DNA of 64,000 nt, taken from Wolinella sp052170135 (GTDB lineage: Bacteria; Campylobacterota; Campylobacteria; Campylobacterales; Helicobacteraceae). The stretch is taken from contig JBQNBC010000002.1 of assembly GCA_052170135.1 (NCBI GenBank), positions 1 to 64,000 on the forward strand. The letters are read 5' to 3'. The first letter of the stretch is position 1; each line of letters starts with the position of its first letter. Below, piece by piece: positions 34,408-42,407 of the stretch. The notes under the pieces are model-generated. The model ran no database searches and was not told where the DNA came from. It saw only the letters and a list, made by a program, of their open reading frames with translations. A program made the translations under genes and the position numbers.

Positions 34408-34428
34408 TTTTGATAATCTTTATCAAAA
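34408..34428. promoter_or_regulatory. Fur-box-like palindrome upstream of the DUF4198/PepSY operon
   Basis: Two perfect 9-base arms, TTTTGATAA and its complement TTATCAAAA, flank TCT. The GATAA/TTATC core matches the classical GATAAT-type Fur box. It overlaps the presumed -35 region of an operon encoding periplasmic and membrane proteins of the iron-acquisition kind, so ferric-Fur repression is the simplest reading. Confidence 0.65.
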
Positions 34429-34811
34429 TTGCTTTTTTAATTACAAGAATCCTACATTGTGTTCTGTGAATGAGTGTGAAGTAGATTTTAAAGCCAAGCT
34501 TACAAAAGAAAAGAATCCCCCATACTCCAAAGCTAATAATAGGCGCGAAAACATCAACGCACACATATTTGTACGCTGTTTCTATTTTGCCAAAATAGGC
34601 TAGAGTAGGGGCTTTTGAATTCATCTTGTCAAAATTTAAAACTACAAAGAATCGCTATATTACAGCCATGCAAATGCAAATCGCCACGCGAAAGAATCTC
34701 TCTTGATTACGCATATCAAAGAATCCAGACATCCATTTATGGTATAAGGATAGAATGCTTTCTAAAGTGCGCACCGTTTGTGCACTAGAATTTCGCCTAA
34801 AAAGGTAAAAG
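34429..34811. other. Intergenic interval without a supported gene
   Basis: About 380 bases between the Fur-type site and nrdG. A minus-strand frame of 93 codons (34343-34624) overlaps the promoter and operator and has no ribosome binding site, so I do not call it. TAGAAT at 34751-34756 is a possible -10 for nrdG. Confidence 0.5.
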
Positions 34812-35483
34812 ATGAGCCAAACGCCACTCCACTCGATTACCCCATTTACTATGCTTGACTTCCCTGATTTGCTAGCCTGCATTTTTTGGTTTAGTTGGTG
34901 CAATCTAGAGTGTCCATACTGCTACAATCCGGAGTTTTTACGAGAGCAGGGAAAGCTTAGTCTTGATGATGCGCTTGCGTTTTTAAGCACTAGAAAGGGC
35001 TTGCTAGAGGGCGTGGTCTATTCTGGAGGGGAGGCGAGTTTTGTGCCGCAGATAGCTGAGTGGATGCACGCTACAAAGAATCTAGGATATAAAATCAAAC
35101 TAGACACAAATGGTACAAATCCAAAGCGTCTCAAAAGCCTAATAGAGCAGGGGTTGCTCGACTATATTGCGCTTGACTTTAAAGGGAGTTCTGGTCGATT
35201 CTTTGAAAATGCCGGGCGTGATCTGTACTCAAATTTCATAGAAAGTCTGGATATACTCATAGATTCTGGTGTTAAATTCGAAGTGCGCACAACTGTGCAT
35301 TCAAAGCTTTTGGGGCTTTTGGATTTAGAGGAGATGGCTAGGGTATTGCGAGAGCACGGCTATCTTGGCGAATATTATTTACAACGTTTTGTGAATGACA
35401 AAGAGACGCTAAAACAAATAGGAGAATCTATGAGTTTTCCTGCTTTTAACGAGCTTTCTGGAGTAAAAATAGTTTGGAGGTAG
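34812..35483 (+). CDS. nrdG: Anaerobic ribonucleotide reductase activating protein
   Basis: A 223-residue radical SAM protein. The cluster motif is CNLECPYC (Cys-x3-Cys-x2-Cys) near residue 30, and VVYSGGEAS supplies the glycine-rich SAM site. It matches NrdG-type activases, which generate the glycyl radical on the anaerobic reductase NrdD. nrdD is not in the window, so a different glycyl radical target is possible. The YhcH-like gene follows after 6 bases. Confidence 0.8.
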   Translation: MSQTPLHSITPFTMLDFPDLLACIFWFSWCNLECPYCYNPEFLREQGKLSLDDALAFLSTRKGLLEGVVYSGGEASFVPQIAEWMHATKNLGYKIKLDTNGTNPKRLKSLIEQGLLDYIALDFKGSSGRFFENAGRDLYSNFIESLDILIDSGVKFEVRTTVHSKLLGLLDLEEMARVLREHGYLGEYYLQRFVNDKETLKQIGESMSFPAFNELSGVKIVWR

Positions 35484-35489
35484 AGAAAA

Positions 35490-36005
35490 ATGGCAATAGT
35501 TGGTAAGGTTTGGCGCATTACCCCTAGCTTTAATGAGAATTTAATAGTGCTCAGGGACTACTTTGAGGCTATTTTACGCGAAGGGAGTAGCGAAAGAGAG
35601 CGTGTTTTTGCACTCAAAGCTGGAGAATCTAAACGCATAGAACTAAGCGATGGGATCTATGCTATTGAACAAAGCTACATGAGCAAGCCTCACGATAAAG
35701 CATTTTTTGAAAGCCATCAGACATACATTGACTTTCAGCTTGTGCTTGACGGGGAAGAGGTTTTTTGCATTGGTGAAAAGGGTGATTTTACGCTGTTAGA
35801 AATGTATGATAGCGCACGCGATTTGATAGTTTATGAGCCAAAATACTCAAAATCGTGCTCTCAGATTCTTTTAAATGCCGAAGATCTAGCGATATTTCTA
35901 CCGTATGATGTGCATGCCGGCGGACTCCACAGCCAAGAATCAAGTAAGCGCGTAGTAAAAACAGTAGTAAAAGTCAAAAAAGAGCTACTAGATTTAAAAA
36001 TCTAG
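35490..36005 (+). CDS. YhcH/YjgK/YiaL family protein (DUF386)
   Basis: A 171-residue cupin-like protein. The conserved metal-site segments of the family are present: ESHQTYIDFQLVLDGEE (near 71-87) and LPYDVHAGGL (near 143-152). Relatives are linked to N-acetylneuraminate or other sugar metabolism, and some are anomerases. No sugar catabolic genes are adjacent, so the role here is open. The final 4 bases overlap the convergent xerH gene. Confidence 0.8.
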   Translation: MAIVGKVWRITPSFNENLIVLRDYFEAILREGSSERERVFALKAGESKRIELSDGIYAIEQSYMSKPHDKAFFESHQTYIDFQLVLDGEEVFCIGEKGDFTLLEMYDSARDLIVYEPKYSKSCSQILLNAEDLAIFLPYDVHAGGLHSQESSKRVVKTVVKVKKELLDLKI

Positions 36006-37087
36006 TGTTGCTTTCCTATCTCATCAATGATATTTGCCGCATCTCTTAGGCGTTCACGGTCAAAATGCGTGTAGATTCTAGATGTATTTAGGCTCGCATG
36101 CCCAAGTGCTTCTTGCACCAACACTAGATCGCGTCGCTTTTGATAGAGTAGGGTAGCATAGGAGTGGCGTAGCATATGTGCGCCATTTTTCTCCTTGCGT
36201 ATACCAGCGCTCATTAAAATATTCTCTACTGTATGGCTAACATAGGCTTGTGTCAGCGGTTTTCCTTTTTGGTTGCAAAATAACCACTCGCATTCACTTA
36301 AAACAAGCGAGCTGCGCACATCTAGCCACTCGTGTAGCTCTCTGTCTATGGGCTCTTTGCGCACCATTACAATTCGCTCTTTATTGCCCTTGCCACGAAT
36401 TTTAACTAGATACGTATCGCTTTCTGGCATGAAATCCTTTAGACGCAATTCCAAAGCCTCGCCAACACGCATGCCTGTATAGAGAATCAGCTTAATAATA
36501 AGGCGATTACGTGCGCCTATTTTTAATGAAAATGGATAAGAATCGATAGCTTTCAAAAACCGCTCCAATTCATCTTCGTTCATGTATGCAGGGAGCTTAT
36601 CACCACTTTTACCGCGAAGCCCACCCCAGTTTTTTAACTCAATTCCAAAATGATGTGCCTGTCCAGCATCATCTCGATTCTGTTTATCGATATAACCAAA
36701 AAATGAGATAAAAGCGATACGATGATTCTTTTTTGATGCATCAGAAAGCCCACTAGTGGCGATGGCTAGACAGTCGCTAAGTAATTCCTCGTCTATCTCG
36801 CGCATAGATGCCAGCCCAAGAGCACTAAGGCGTTCATATAGCTTTAGAAGTGGAGTAATATAAGTATTTATACCAAGTAAGCCAGCCGAACGAGCATCTT
36901 TGGCGCAACGCTCTAACTCATCTATGCTCTTTATACCGCGTGATAGCTGCAAAAGCACAGAATCTAGACGCTTGCGATCAGTTACTTTATGATTTGTAAG
37001 TGTGATAATTTTGCTACGCACAAAACGCTCCAGCCAAAAAAGCAATGTGGAGTTAAAGCTGTCTTTGAAATCAAGTGGGTAGGTCAT
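36002..37087 (-). CDS. xerH: Tyrosine recombinase XerH
   Basis: A 361-residue tyrosine recombinase. The catalytic set is complete: Arg207 (TGMRVGEAL), Lys233 (IRGKGNKER), His304 and Arg307 (HMLRH), His330 (LGH) and Tyr339 (SRIYTH). Length and residue spacing follow H. pylori XerH, the single Xer enzyme of this group that resolves chromosome dimers at a difH site near the terminus. A dif-like inverted repeat lies 130 bases upstream. It is convergent with the YhcH-like gene. Integrase of a mobile element is unlikely because no element genes surround it. Confidence 0.88.
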   Translation of the reverse strand: MTYPLDFKDSFNSTLLFWLERFVRSKIITLTNHKVTDRKRLDSVLLQLSRGIKSIDELERCAKDARSAGLLGINTYITPLLKLYERLSALGLASMREIDEELLSDCLAIATSGLSDASKKNHRIAFISFFGYIDKQNRDDAGQAHHFGIELKNWGGLRGKSGDKLPAYMNEDELERFLKAIDSYPFSLKIGARNRLIIKLILYTGMRVGEALELRLKDFMPESDTYLVKIRGKGNKERIVMVRKEPIDRELHEWLDVRSSLVLSECEWLFCNQKGKPLTQAYVSHTVENILMSAGIRKEKNGAHMLRHSYATLLYQKRRDLVLVQEALGHASLNTSRIYTHFDRERLRDAANIIDEIGKQH

Positions 37088-37216
37088 GCCTTATTTACCT
37101 TTGTCTATCTTGTACTAACTTAAAGTATCTTTTAATTGTCGACTTTATCTTGTAAGAGGTGTGTTTGCAAATGCTTGACACTTTAAAAGTCATAACCTAG
37201 GGCTTTTCTATCTTTT

Positions 37217-37244
37217 AGTATTGAAAACTATAATTTTCAAATTT
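37217..37244. promoter_or_regulatory. Candidate dif (difH-like) recombination site
   Basis: Two 11-base arms, AGTATTGAAAA and TTTTCAAATTT, flank a 6-base centre CTATAA. The inner 7 bases of each arm are perfectly inverted (TTGAAAA / TTTTCAA), and 8 of 11 arm positions pair overall. This is the architecture of Xer sites, and the site sits in the only gap directly upstream of xerH. The gap otherwise holds no gene. It could instead be an operator for xerH or a simple AT-rich hairpin. Confidence 0.45.
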
Positions 37245-37283
37245 AATAAACCATGAATATAACTTACCTAGATTGTTACCAAC

Positions 37284-38033
37284 CTAAAATCCATTCTTTA
37301 AACGCACTAAAATATGCATATTTGATGAACCATCTCGAAATGGTTCACGCCTAATATCCACAAAATCACATGCCTTGATGAGTTGACCGAGCTTTTCATA
37401 GCCGTAGTTTCGTGGATCAAAAGCTGGATGATTCTTGGATATATATAGTCCTATGGCAGAGAGTAGCGACCAGTCATCTTCGCGCATAGTCGCTATTATT
37501 GCTGCTTGTAATATCCTCTGAAGAGAATCTGCTCTGTCACTATTCAATATAGACTCGCCCCAGCCACTGTCTCGTCTAACATCATGTCGTAAAATTTCTG
37601 TATATATAAACTTATCACATGCCACAACAAATGCTTCTGGAGTTTTCGTCTCACCAAAGCCATAAACAACCAGTCCGGATTCTCGTATCCTTGTAGCAAG
37701 GCGTGTGAAATCACTGTCAGATGACACGAGGCAAAAACCATCAACCGGTGCGCGATGTAGCAGATCCATTGCATCGATAATAAGTGCAGAATCGGTAGCA
37801 TTCTTGCCAGCTGTATAGCTAAACTGCTGAATAGGTGCAATTGCATACTTATGTAGGTGCTCTTTCCAGCTTTTTAGATGAGTACCTGTCCAGTCGCCAT
37901 AGGCACGCTTTATATTTAGTGTGCCATATTTTGACGCCTCAGCCAAAAGCTCTCCTAGCACACTAGCCTGAGCATTATCAGCATCAATAAGCACCGCAAG
38001 CCGTCGTGCACTACCATCTTTTTCTATATCCAT
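37284..38033 (-). CDS. NYN-domain (PIN-like nuclease) protein with LOTUS/OST-HTH domain
   Basis: A 249-residue cytoplasmic protein. Residues 10-150 form a NYN/LabA-type PIN-like domain with the acidic metal residues Asp17 (LIDADN), Asp81 (ATDSALIIDAMD) and Asp106/Asp108 (SSDSDF). The C-terminal 80 residues (ILQAAIIATMREDDWSLLSA onward, ending in a beta hairpin) fit a LOTUS/OST-HTH RNA-binding fold. Such proteins are presumed to cut RNA. It lies 84 bases downstream of the EAL-protein gene, same strand. Target unknown. Confidence 0.78.
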   Translation of the reverse strand: MDIEKDGSARRLAVLIDADNAQASVLGELLAEASKYGTLNIKRAYGDWTGTHLKSWKEHLHKYAIAPIQQFSYTAGKNATDSALIIDAMDLLHRAPVDGFCLVSSDSDFTRLATRIRESGLVVYGFGETKTPEAFVVACDKFIYTEILRHDVRRDSGWGESILNSDRADSLQRILQAAIIATMREDDWSLLSAIGLYISKNHPAFDPRNYGYEKLGQLIKACDFVDIRREPFRDGSSNMHILVRLKNGF

Positions 38034-38117
38034 TTATCTTCTCCGTAAGTGCTTTTTCACGCTATAAATATATTCTCAATTACACAGGGTAAGAATCTAA
38101 GCCCTGCCCTGAATGCT

Positions 38118-39656
38118 CTATGCTTCTGGATTTGCCTCACCAAAAAGATATCCTTGTGAATAATCTATGCCAAGCTCCATAATGCGCGCCTGTACACTCT
38201 TTGAGTGGACATGTTTTGCTATGGTTTTCACATCTAGACTACGGCAACATTTAGCAATAGATTCCACGACTAGTAGGCTATCCTTATCACTTTCAATCTG
38301 TGATATGAGATTGCCGCTTATCTTTATGTACTCAGCGCGCATACAGACCAATCTAGCAAAGCTAGCATTCGAAAGTCCAAAATCATCGATCGCGATTTTA
38401 AATCCTTCACGATGTAAATGATGTATGTACCCTAGTCCGATATGGCTAGCCTGAGGCATAGTATCCTCTGATATTTCAATTGTGATGCGTGATGGATCTA
38501 TCGAATAAAATTCGCAACGATTTAGCAAGTATGTGATTATTTTTGTTTCCCGGATATCCTCTTCAGTAATATTAAGTGAAATGCCGTAGTTGCTATTGCG
38601 AAATAGGGCTAGACTCTTGTTTATAATTATGCGCGTAACATCACTAATTACACCAATTTGGCGTGCCGATGGCAGAAACGTCCCGGCAGAAACTATCGCT
38701 TCATCACTTTTTAGACGGGCGAGACACTCATATTTTTCTATTTTTCCTGTGGCATTATTTATTATTGGCTGATAGTATGGGATTATCCGATCCGCTAAAA
38801 GCGCACTTCTAACACTACGCATCCAGTGGATATTTTCATTTTGATAGAAACGAAATTTTTCATCATCTTCAGCAAGGATAAAAAACTTGCTTTTTGTATT
38901 TTTGGCCACATTAAGTGCCACATAAGTCTTTGATAACAGTGATTCTCCACTCCCCTTGGCGATGCCAACACTAAAATTAACACCAACTTCCTGCTTTTTT
39001 ATATATATTTTTCTATCCAAAATCAGAGCATCAAGAATCCGTGCAAAGCTCTCAGCGCGTGCCATTTCGCTATCATCAAGCAGTATCACATACTTACCCT
39101 CAGAGATATTAAAAATATCGCTATCACTGGGACGATAATCTTCTAAAAACTCGCCAACTTTATAGATAATATTATCTACAAAGTGAAGTGAAAATGCAGC
39201 GTAGTAGTGGCTTAACTGCACAATCTCGATGAGCAGCATAACACGCTCGACATCATGCATAAGCGATCGCATGAGACGATTTTTTTGTCGTGCATAGTCA
39301 ACCTTGTGAAAAAATGTACGCCCCAAAAGTTCAAGCATCTGCCTAACTCTCTCCAAGCTAGGAATCTCAAAAAACAGCGACTCTTCACTGTGTACTATAT
39401 CGCAGTGCAGCTTTTGCGATAAGACTAAAAACTGTGTAAGCGACGAGCGTTTGCGTGCATCTTGTAAGAATCCAAAAGGCAATTCCTCATCCATCTCGCT
39501 GGCAAAAACAACTATCTCAAACACTGCTGCACTAAGAATCTCAAGTGCCTCATCAAAACTATCTGCCTCAACAAGTAACGGAAAGTCTGACTTTAGTGGC
39601 TCCAAAAGAGGCGAAGCAGTTTGTGTCTTAATCAATAAAATATGTAAGCTTTCCAT
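38118..39656 (-). CDS. Degenerate GGDEF-EAL protein with receiver-like N-terminus
   Basis: A 512-residue protein. Residues 1-110 look like a receiver fold without the phosphoryl-accepting set, 130-265 like a GGDEF domain in which the signature reads SEGKY (185-189), and 280-508 like an EAL phosphodiesterase. In the EAL part several metal ligands are kept (Glu310 of ECL, Asn362, Glu394, Asp424-Asp425, Lys445, Gln501), but the Glu of the usual AExVE segment is Lys481. The cyclase is almost surely dead; the phosphodiesterase is doubtful and may instead bind c-di-GMP. c-di-GMP proteins are rare in Helicobacter. Confidence 0.8.
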   Translation of the reverse strand: MESLHILLIKTQTASPLLEPLKSDFPLLVEADSFDEALEILSAAVFEIVVFASEMDEELPFGFLQDARKRSSLTQFLVLSQKLHCDIVHSEESLFFEIPSLERVRQMLELLGRTFFHKVDYARQKNRLMRSLMHDVERVMLLIEIVQLSHYYAAFSLHFVDNIIYKVGEFLEDYRPSDSDIFNISEGKYVILLDDSEMARAESFARILDALILDRKIYIKKQEVGVNFSVGIAKGSGESLLSKTYVALNVAKNTKSKFFILAEDDEKFRFYQNENIHWMRSVRSALLADRIIPYYQPIINNATGKIEKYECLARLKSDEAIVSAGTFLPSARQIGVISDVTRIIINKSLALFRNSNYGISLNITEEDIRETKIITYLLNRCEFYSIDPSRITIEISEDTMPQASHIGLGYIHHLHREGFKIAIDDFGLSNASFARLVCMRAEYIKISGNLISQIESDKDSLLVVESIAKCCRSLDVKTIAKHVHSKSVQARIMELGIDYSQGYLFGEANPEA

Positions 39657-39676
39657 CTCACCCCCCCAGCCAAGCC

Positions 39677-40030
39677 CTACTCTAGCGGCTGACTATATAA
39701 GCTATTCTTTAGCTCTTGTGCACGCTGGATTAACTTCGCCTGATCACTCTCGCTACCGTTAGGGCTAGGGAGTACAGGAAATGAAAGCTCAGCACTTGGA
39801 TCTTGCCCTTGTGGCATTTTTACAAAGACATCTTCGTAATTTTTACCACCCTTGCGGAATCGCACATAAATATCACCACTCTTTTGGTTGTAGATATATG
39901 TATCTCGCCCATCGCTAAACATCACCCACGGATTAGCAAATAAGGCAGACGAAAAAAACAAAATAGCAAATATAGTGCGAAAAATCCAAGTAAACTGCTT
40001 AAAACATGCACTAAACATAAGAATACACAT
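39677..40030 (-). CDS. Small exported protein, unknown
   Basis: The frame opens at 40147, directly after the hisG stop, but the first 39 codons look non-coding. I choose the internal ATG at 40028-40030 (another at 40018), which gives about 117 residues with a signal peptide (FRTIFAILFFSSALFA, cut before NPWV). The mature part reads VMFSDGRDTYIYNQKSGDIY and KNYEDVFVKMPQGQ. No ribosome site is clear before either ATG, so the start is uncertain. Probably periplasmic; family not recognised. It lies between hisG and the EAL-protein gene. Confidence 0.5.
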   Translation of the reverse strand: MCILMFSACFKQFTWIFRTIFAILFFSSALFANPWVMFSDGRDTYIYNQKSGDIYVRFRKGGKNYEDVFVKMPQGQDPSAELSFPVLPSPNGSESDQAKLIQRAQELKNSLYSQPLE

Positions 40031-40147
40031 ATCGCTAGAAAATAGACGAAAGAATCTATAGGTTAGATTCTTATCGTTTGTAATGCATTCTGATATATTG
40101 GTGGTTTTTGCGGTGCTACTAGTTGTGTCAAAGCCTCGATGTACCAT

Positions 40148-40774
40148 CTATCGCGAACCTCTGGTTGCTTTCAATTCAGCAAATTTCTGCTGAAGCTCAA
40201 GAATCTGACCCTTCTTTTCATAAAAACTATTACGATTTGCTACCATATAAGCACTCGATTCCATGATTATCTCATCGACTTTAAGGCGATTTTGCTTCAT
40301 GGTGCTGCCAGTCTCGACGATATCAACAATTACATCAGCAAGCCCAACAAGCGGCGCAAGCTCGATAGAGCCATAGAGCTTGATAATATCAACAGCTAAA
40401 GCCTGCTTTGCAAAGTACTTTTTAGCAATGTTTGTCATTTTTGTGGCGACCTTGATTTGCGGTTTTGAGTAGTCTATTGCCCTGCCCTCTGGCGAACCAA
40501 CAACCACCTTGCATCGACCTATTCCCAAGTCTAACAACCGAATGAGCTCACACTCCTGCTCTTCAAGTACATCTAGCCCAACGACGCCAATGTCTGCCGC
40601 TTGATGATAGACGTATGTTGGTACATCCTGATTGCGCACGAGCAAAAACTTAAACTTACCACTTTCAAGAATAAGCTTTCTATCCTCAAAACGAAGAGGG
40701 ATCTTGAAAATTGCTTCAAAATTTGCCAGTGTCTCTTCTGCGATTCTCCCCTTAGGTAGTGCGACCGTAATCAC
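40148..40774 (-). CDS. hisG: ATP phosphoribosyltransferase, short form
   Basis: A 208-residue catalytic subunit for the first step of histidine synthesis. ITVALPKGRI at the N-terminus and the PRPP-binding region DIVETGSTMKQNRL (near 152-165) are family signatures. It lacks the C-terminal regulatory domain of long HisG, so it should need the HisS-like partner HisZ, which is not in the window. The start is GTG at 40772-40774 with GGAGGGG in front, overlapping coaX by 23 bases. No other his biosynthetic gene is near. Its presence separates this organism from H. pylori. Confidence 0.92.
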   Translation of the reverse strand: MITVALPKGRIAEETLANFEAIFKIPLRFEDRKLILESGKFKFLLVRNQDVPTYVYHQAADIGVVGLDVLEEQECELIRLLDLGIGRCKVVVGSPEGRAIDYSKPQIKVATKMTNIAKKYFAKQALAVDIIKLYGSIELAPLVGLADVIVDIVETGSTMKQNRLKVDEIIMESSAYMVANRNSFYEKKGQILELQQKFAELKATRGSR

Positions 40775-41399
40775 TATGCCCCTCCATCTCGTTAACTGTT
40801 TTTATCATTCCTTTAAAAACAATCGAATCATCAAAAATTGCATTCTCAAAGAATCTAGATAGGAATTTCCCATCGCCACCAGTGAAAAATAACCGCTTGC
40901 TCTTGCGACTATTTTGTATCATTAGCACGATTGAATTTATCGCGCCATAACTAATAGCATCACGCGTATTTTGTGGGATTGCGTCCAGCTCTAGTGCTGG
41001 ATTTATCCCTACATCAAGCGCTGGTGAAATCTCGCTAAAAGTGCGAGTATATGCGGTAATACCGGGCATAATATACCCACCAAGGTGAATTCCATTTTGC
41101 ATTATATCCACCGTAATGGCACTCCCAGCATCGACGATTACACCATCACTTACGCCTTTGCACGCAGCGACTCTATCGATGCCAAGTCCCTTGTATGTAC
41201 TATCTAGGGCGATATATGGGGCTAGATTCTTTGCTTCTGGATATAGCTCTAAGAATCGCTTCGTTGAGTTTTGATTCACACTTATGTAGTAGATTGGTTC
41301 ATTAATATCACGTGGCGTTAGCTTCTCAACGCTCTCACGCCATACTTTACCACCGTGATAGAAGTGCAGATGGGTATTGCCTATATCACACAGTAACAC
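40752..41399 (-). CDS. coaX: Type III pantothenate kinase
   Basis: A 215-residue member of the ASKHA superfamily that phosphorylates pantothenate in CoA synthesis. The phosphate loop LLCDIGNTH (2-10), GIDRVAA (near 73-79), VDAGSAITVDI (near 90-100) and HLGGYIMPG (near 105-113) are the CoaX signatures. The start is GTG at 41397-41399. It lies in the block resembling H. pylori HP0862-HP0869 and overlaps hisG at its end. Confidence 0.9.
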   Translation of the reverse strand: MLLCDIGNTHLHFYHGGKVWRESVEKLTPRDINEPIYYISVNQNSTKRFLELYPEAKNLAPYIALDSTYKGLGIDRVAACKGVSDGVIVDAGSAITVDIMQNGIHLGGYIMPGITAYTRTFSEISPALDVGINPALELDAIPQNTRDAISYGAINSIVLMIQNSRKSKRLFFTGGDGKFLSRFFENAIFDDSIVFKGMIKTVNEMEGHSDYGRTT

Positions 41400-41405
41400 G
41401 CGCGA

Positions 41406-42407
41406 CTACCTATTTAGCTCAAAGTAGTGATCGTCAAAATATATACGATTCTCGTTAGCAAACAGTGGCTTGTCAATTTCGCTAGGAATCTCATAGACAT
41501 TCGCATCTAGCAAATCCACATCAACCGCGACAAAATACCCCTGTGTCTCGACTGCGTATATATACTTTCCGTGTAGCGCACCGCTAAAGTGTGCGAATGG
41601 AAACTTCTTGCTCCGCATGACGTTTAGATCCTGATCAGCAAGGATAATCTGTCCTTCTGTAGTCAAAATATATATGCGATCACGCACAAAAATTACATCG
41701 CGAATATTCGCATTATACGTATTTATAACCTCCGGGCTAACAGAAATAATACGCTTTGGCGTCGCAGCCACCAAGCGATTGTTTAGCACATCAAGGAAAA
41801 TTACGTTATTAAAAAATTCATCACTGTTAACTACTATATTTCTAATAGCTCGATAACTCGCTTTATCCACAACAACTAACTTGCCATCAAGTGTAGGAAA
41901 AAGCACCAAATCCCGCAAGAAAAATGGTGAGGCAATAAGAGCATTTAACGCGAGTGCTCGCTCGCTCTCTTGCGCAAAAAGCTGCTTATTATTGGAAATA
42001 TCATGCAAAACAAGTGTGTTATCAGCTAACACTAGCGCGAGCATATCTCCCTCTAGTTTTGCAGAGAGAGGACGAGCTTTAAAGCTAAACTCAAGCTTTT
42101 CTGAGCCATTTTTTGAAAATAGTCCCAAGCTACCTTGCTCAGTAACAGCGATAAAATATCGCTCGCTGTCATTTATAAATGTATAGCCCTCAGGTAGCCT
42201 AAAATCCTCTACGCCATTCTTTGTGATAAATTGCCCATTTTTCAGTGTAGCTCCCTCACGATTACTAGAGATTATCTCACTTGGCAACTTACCAGAAAAT
42301 TTAACTTCGCCAGCCACACTCTCAGGCTCAAAGTAGCGTTTGTTGCTACATCCGCCAAATAAAAATGCCAGCACTAGCGCACTAGAGATAATGTGTGAAT
42401 GTCTCAT
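41406..42407 (-). CDS. BamB-like beta-propeller lipoprotein
   Basis: A 333-residue lipoprotein with signal peptide and lipobox L-F-G-G-C at Cys20, followed by repeated beta-strand units (for example YFIAVTEQGSLGLFSKNG, DMLALVLADNTLVLHD and DRIYILTTEGQIILAD) typical of a PQQ-like propeller. By analogy it may scaffold outer membrane protein assembly. The start overlaps the stop of the upstream TPR-like gene as ATGA. From memory it occupies the position of HP0863. Sequence alone does not prove a BamB role. Confidence 0.65.
   Translation of the reverse strand: MRHSHIISSALVLAFLFGGCSNKRYFEPESVAGEVKFSGKLPSEIISSNREGATLKNGQFITKNGVEDFRLPEGYTFINDSERYFIAVTEQGSLGLFSKNGSEKLEFSFKARPLSAKLEGDMLALVLADNTLVLHDISNNKQLFAQESERALALNALIASPFFLRDLVLFPTLDGKLVVVDKASYRAIRNIVVNSDEFFNNVIFLDVLNNRLVAATPKRIISVSPEVINTYNANIRDVIFVRDRIYILTTEGQIILADQDLNVMRSKKFPFAHFSGALHGKYIYAVETQGYFVAVDVDLLDANVYEIPSEIDKPLFANENRIYFDDHYFELNR

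Noticed and set aside
34343..34624. 93-codon minus-strand frame with hydrophobic stretches upstream of the DUF4198 gene
   Set aside because: It runs through the -10 and Fur-box-like palindrome and the ribosome site of the DUF4198 gene, lacks its own ribosome binding site and matches no family I know.
36002..37087. XerH as the integrase of a genomic island
   Set aside because: The neighbours are ordinary genes and no att repeats or tRNA gene are seen; residue spacing fits the housekeeping XerH.
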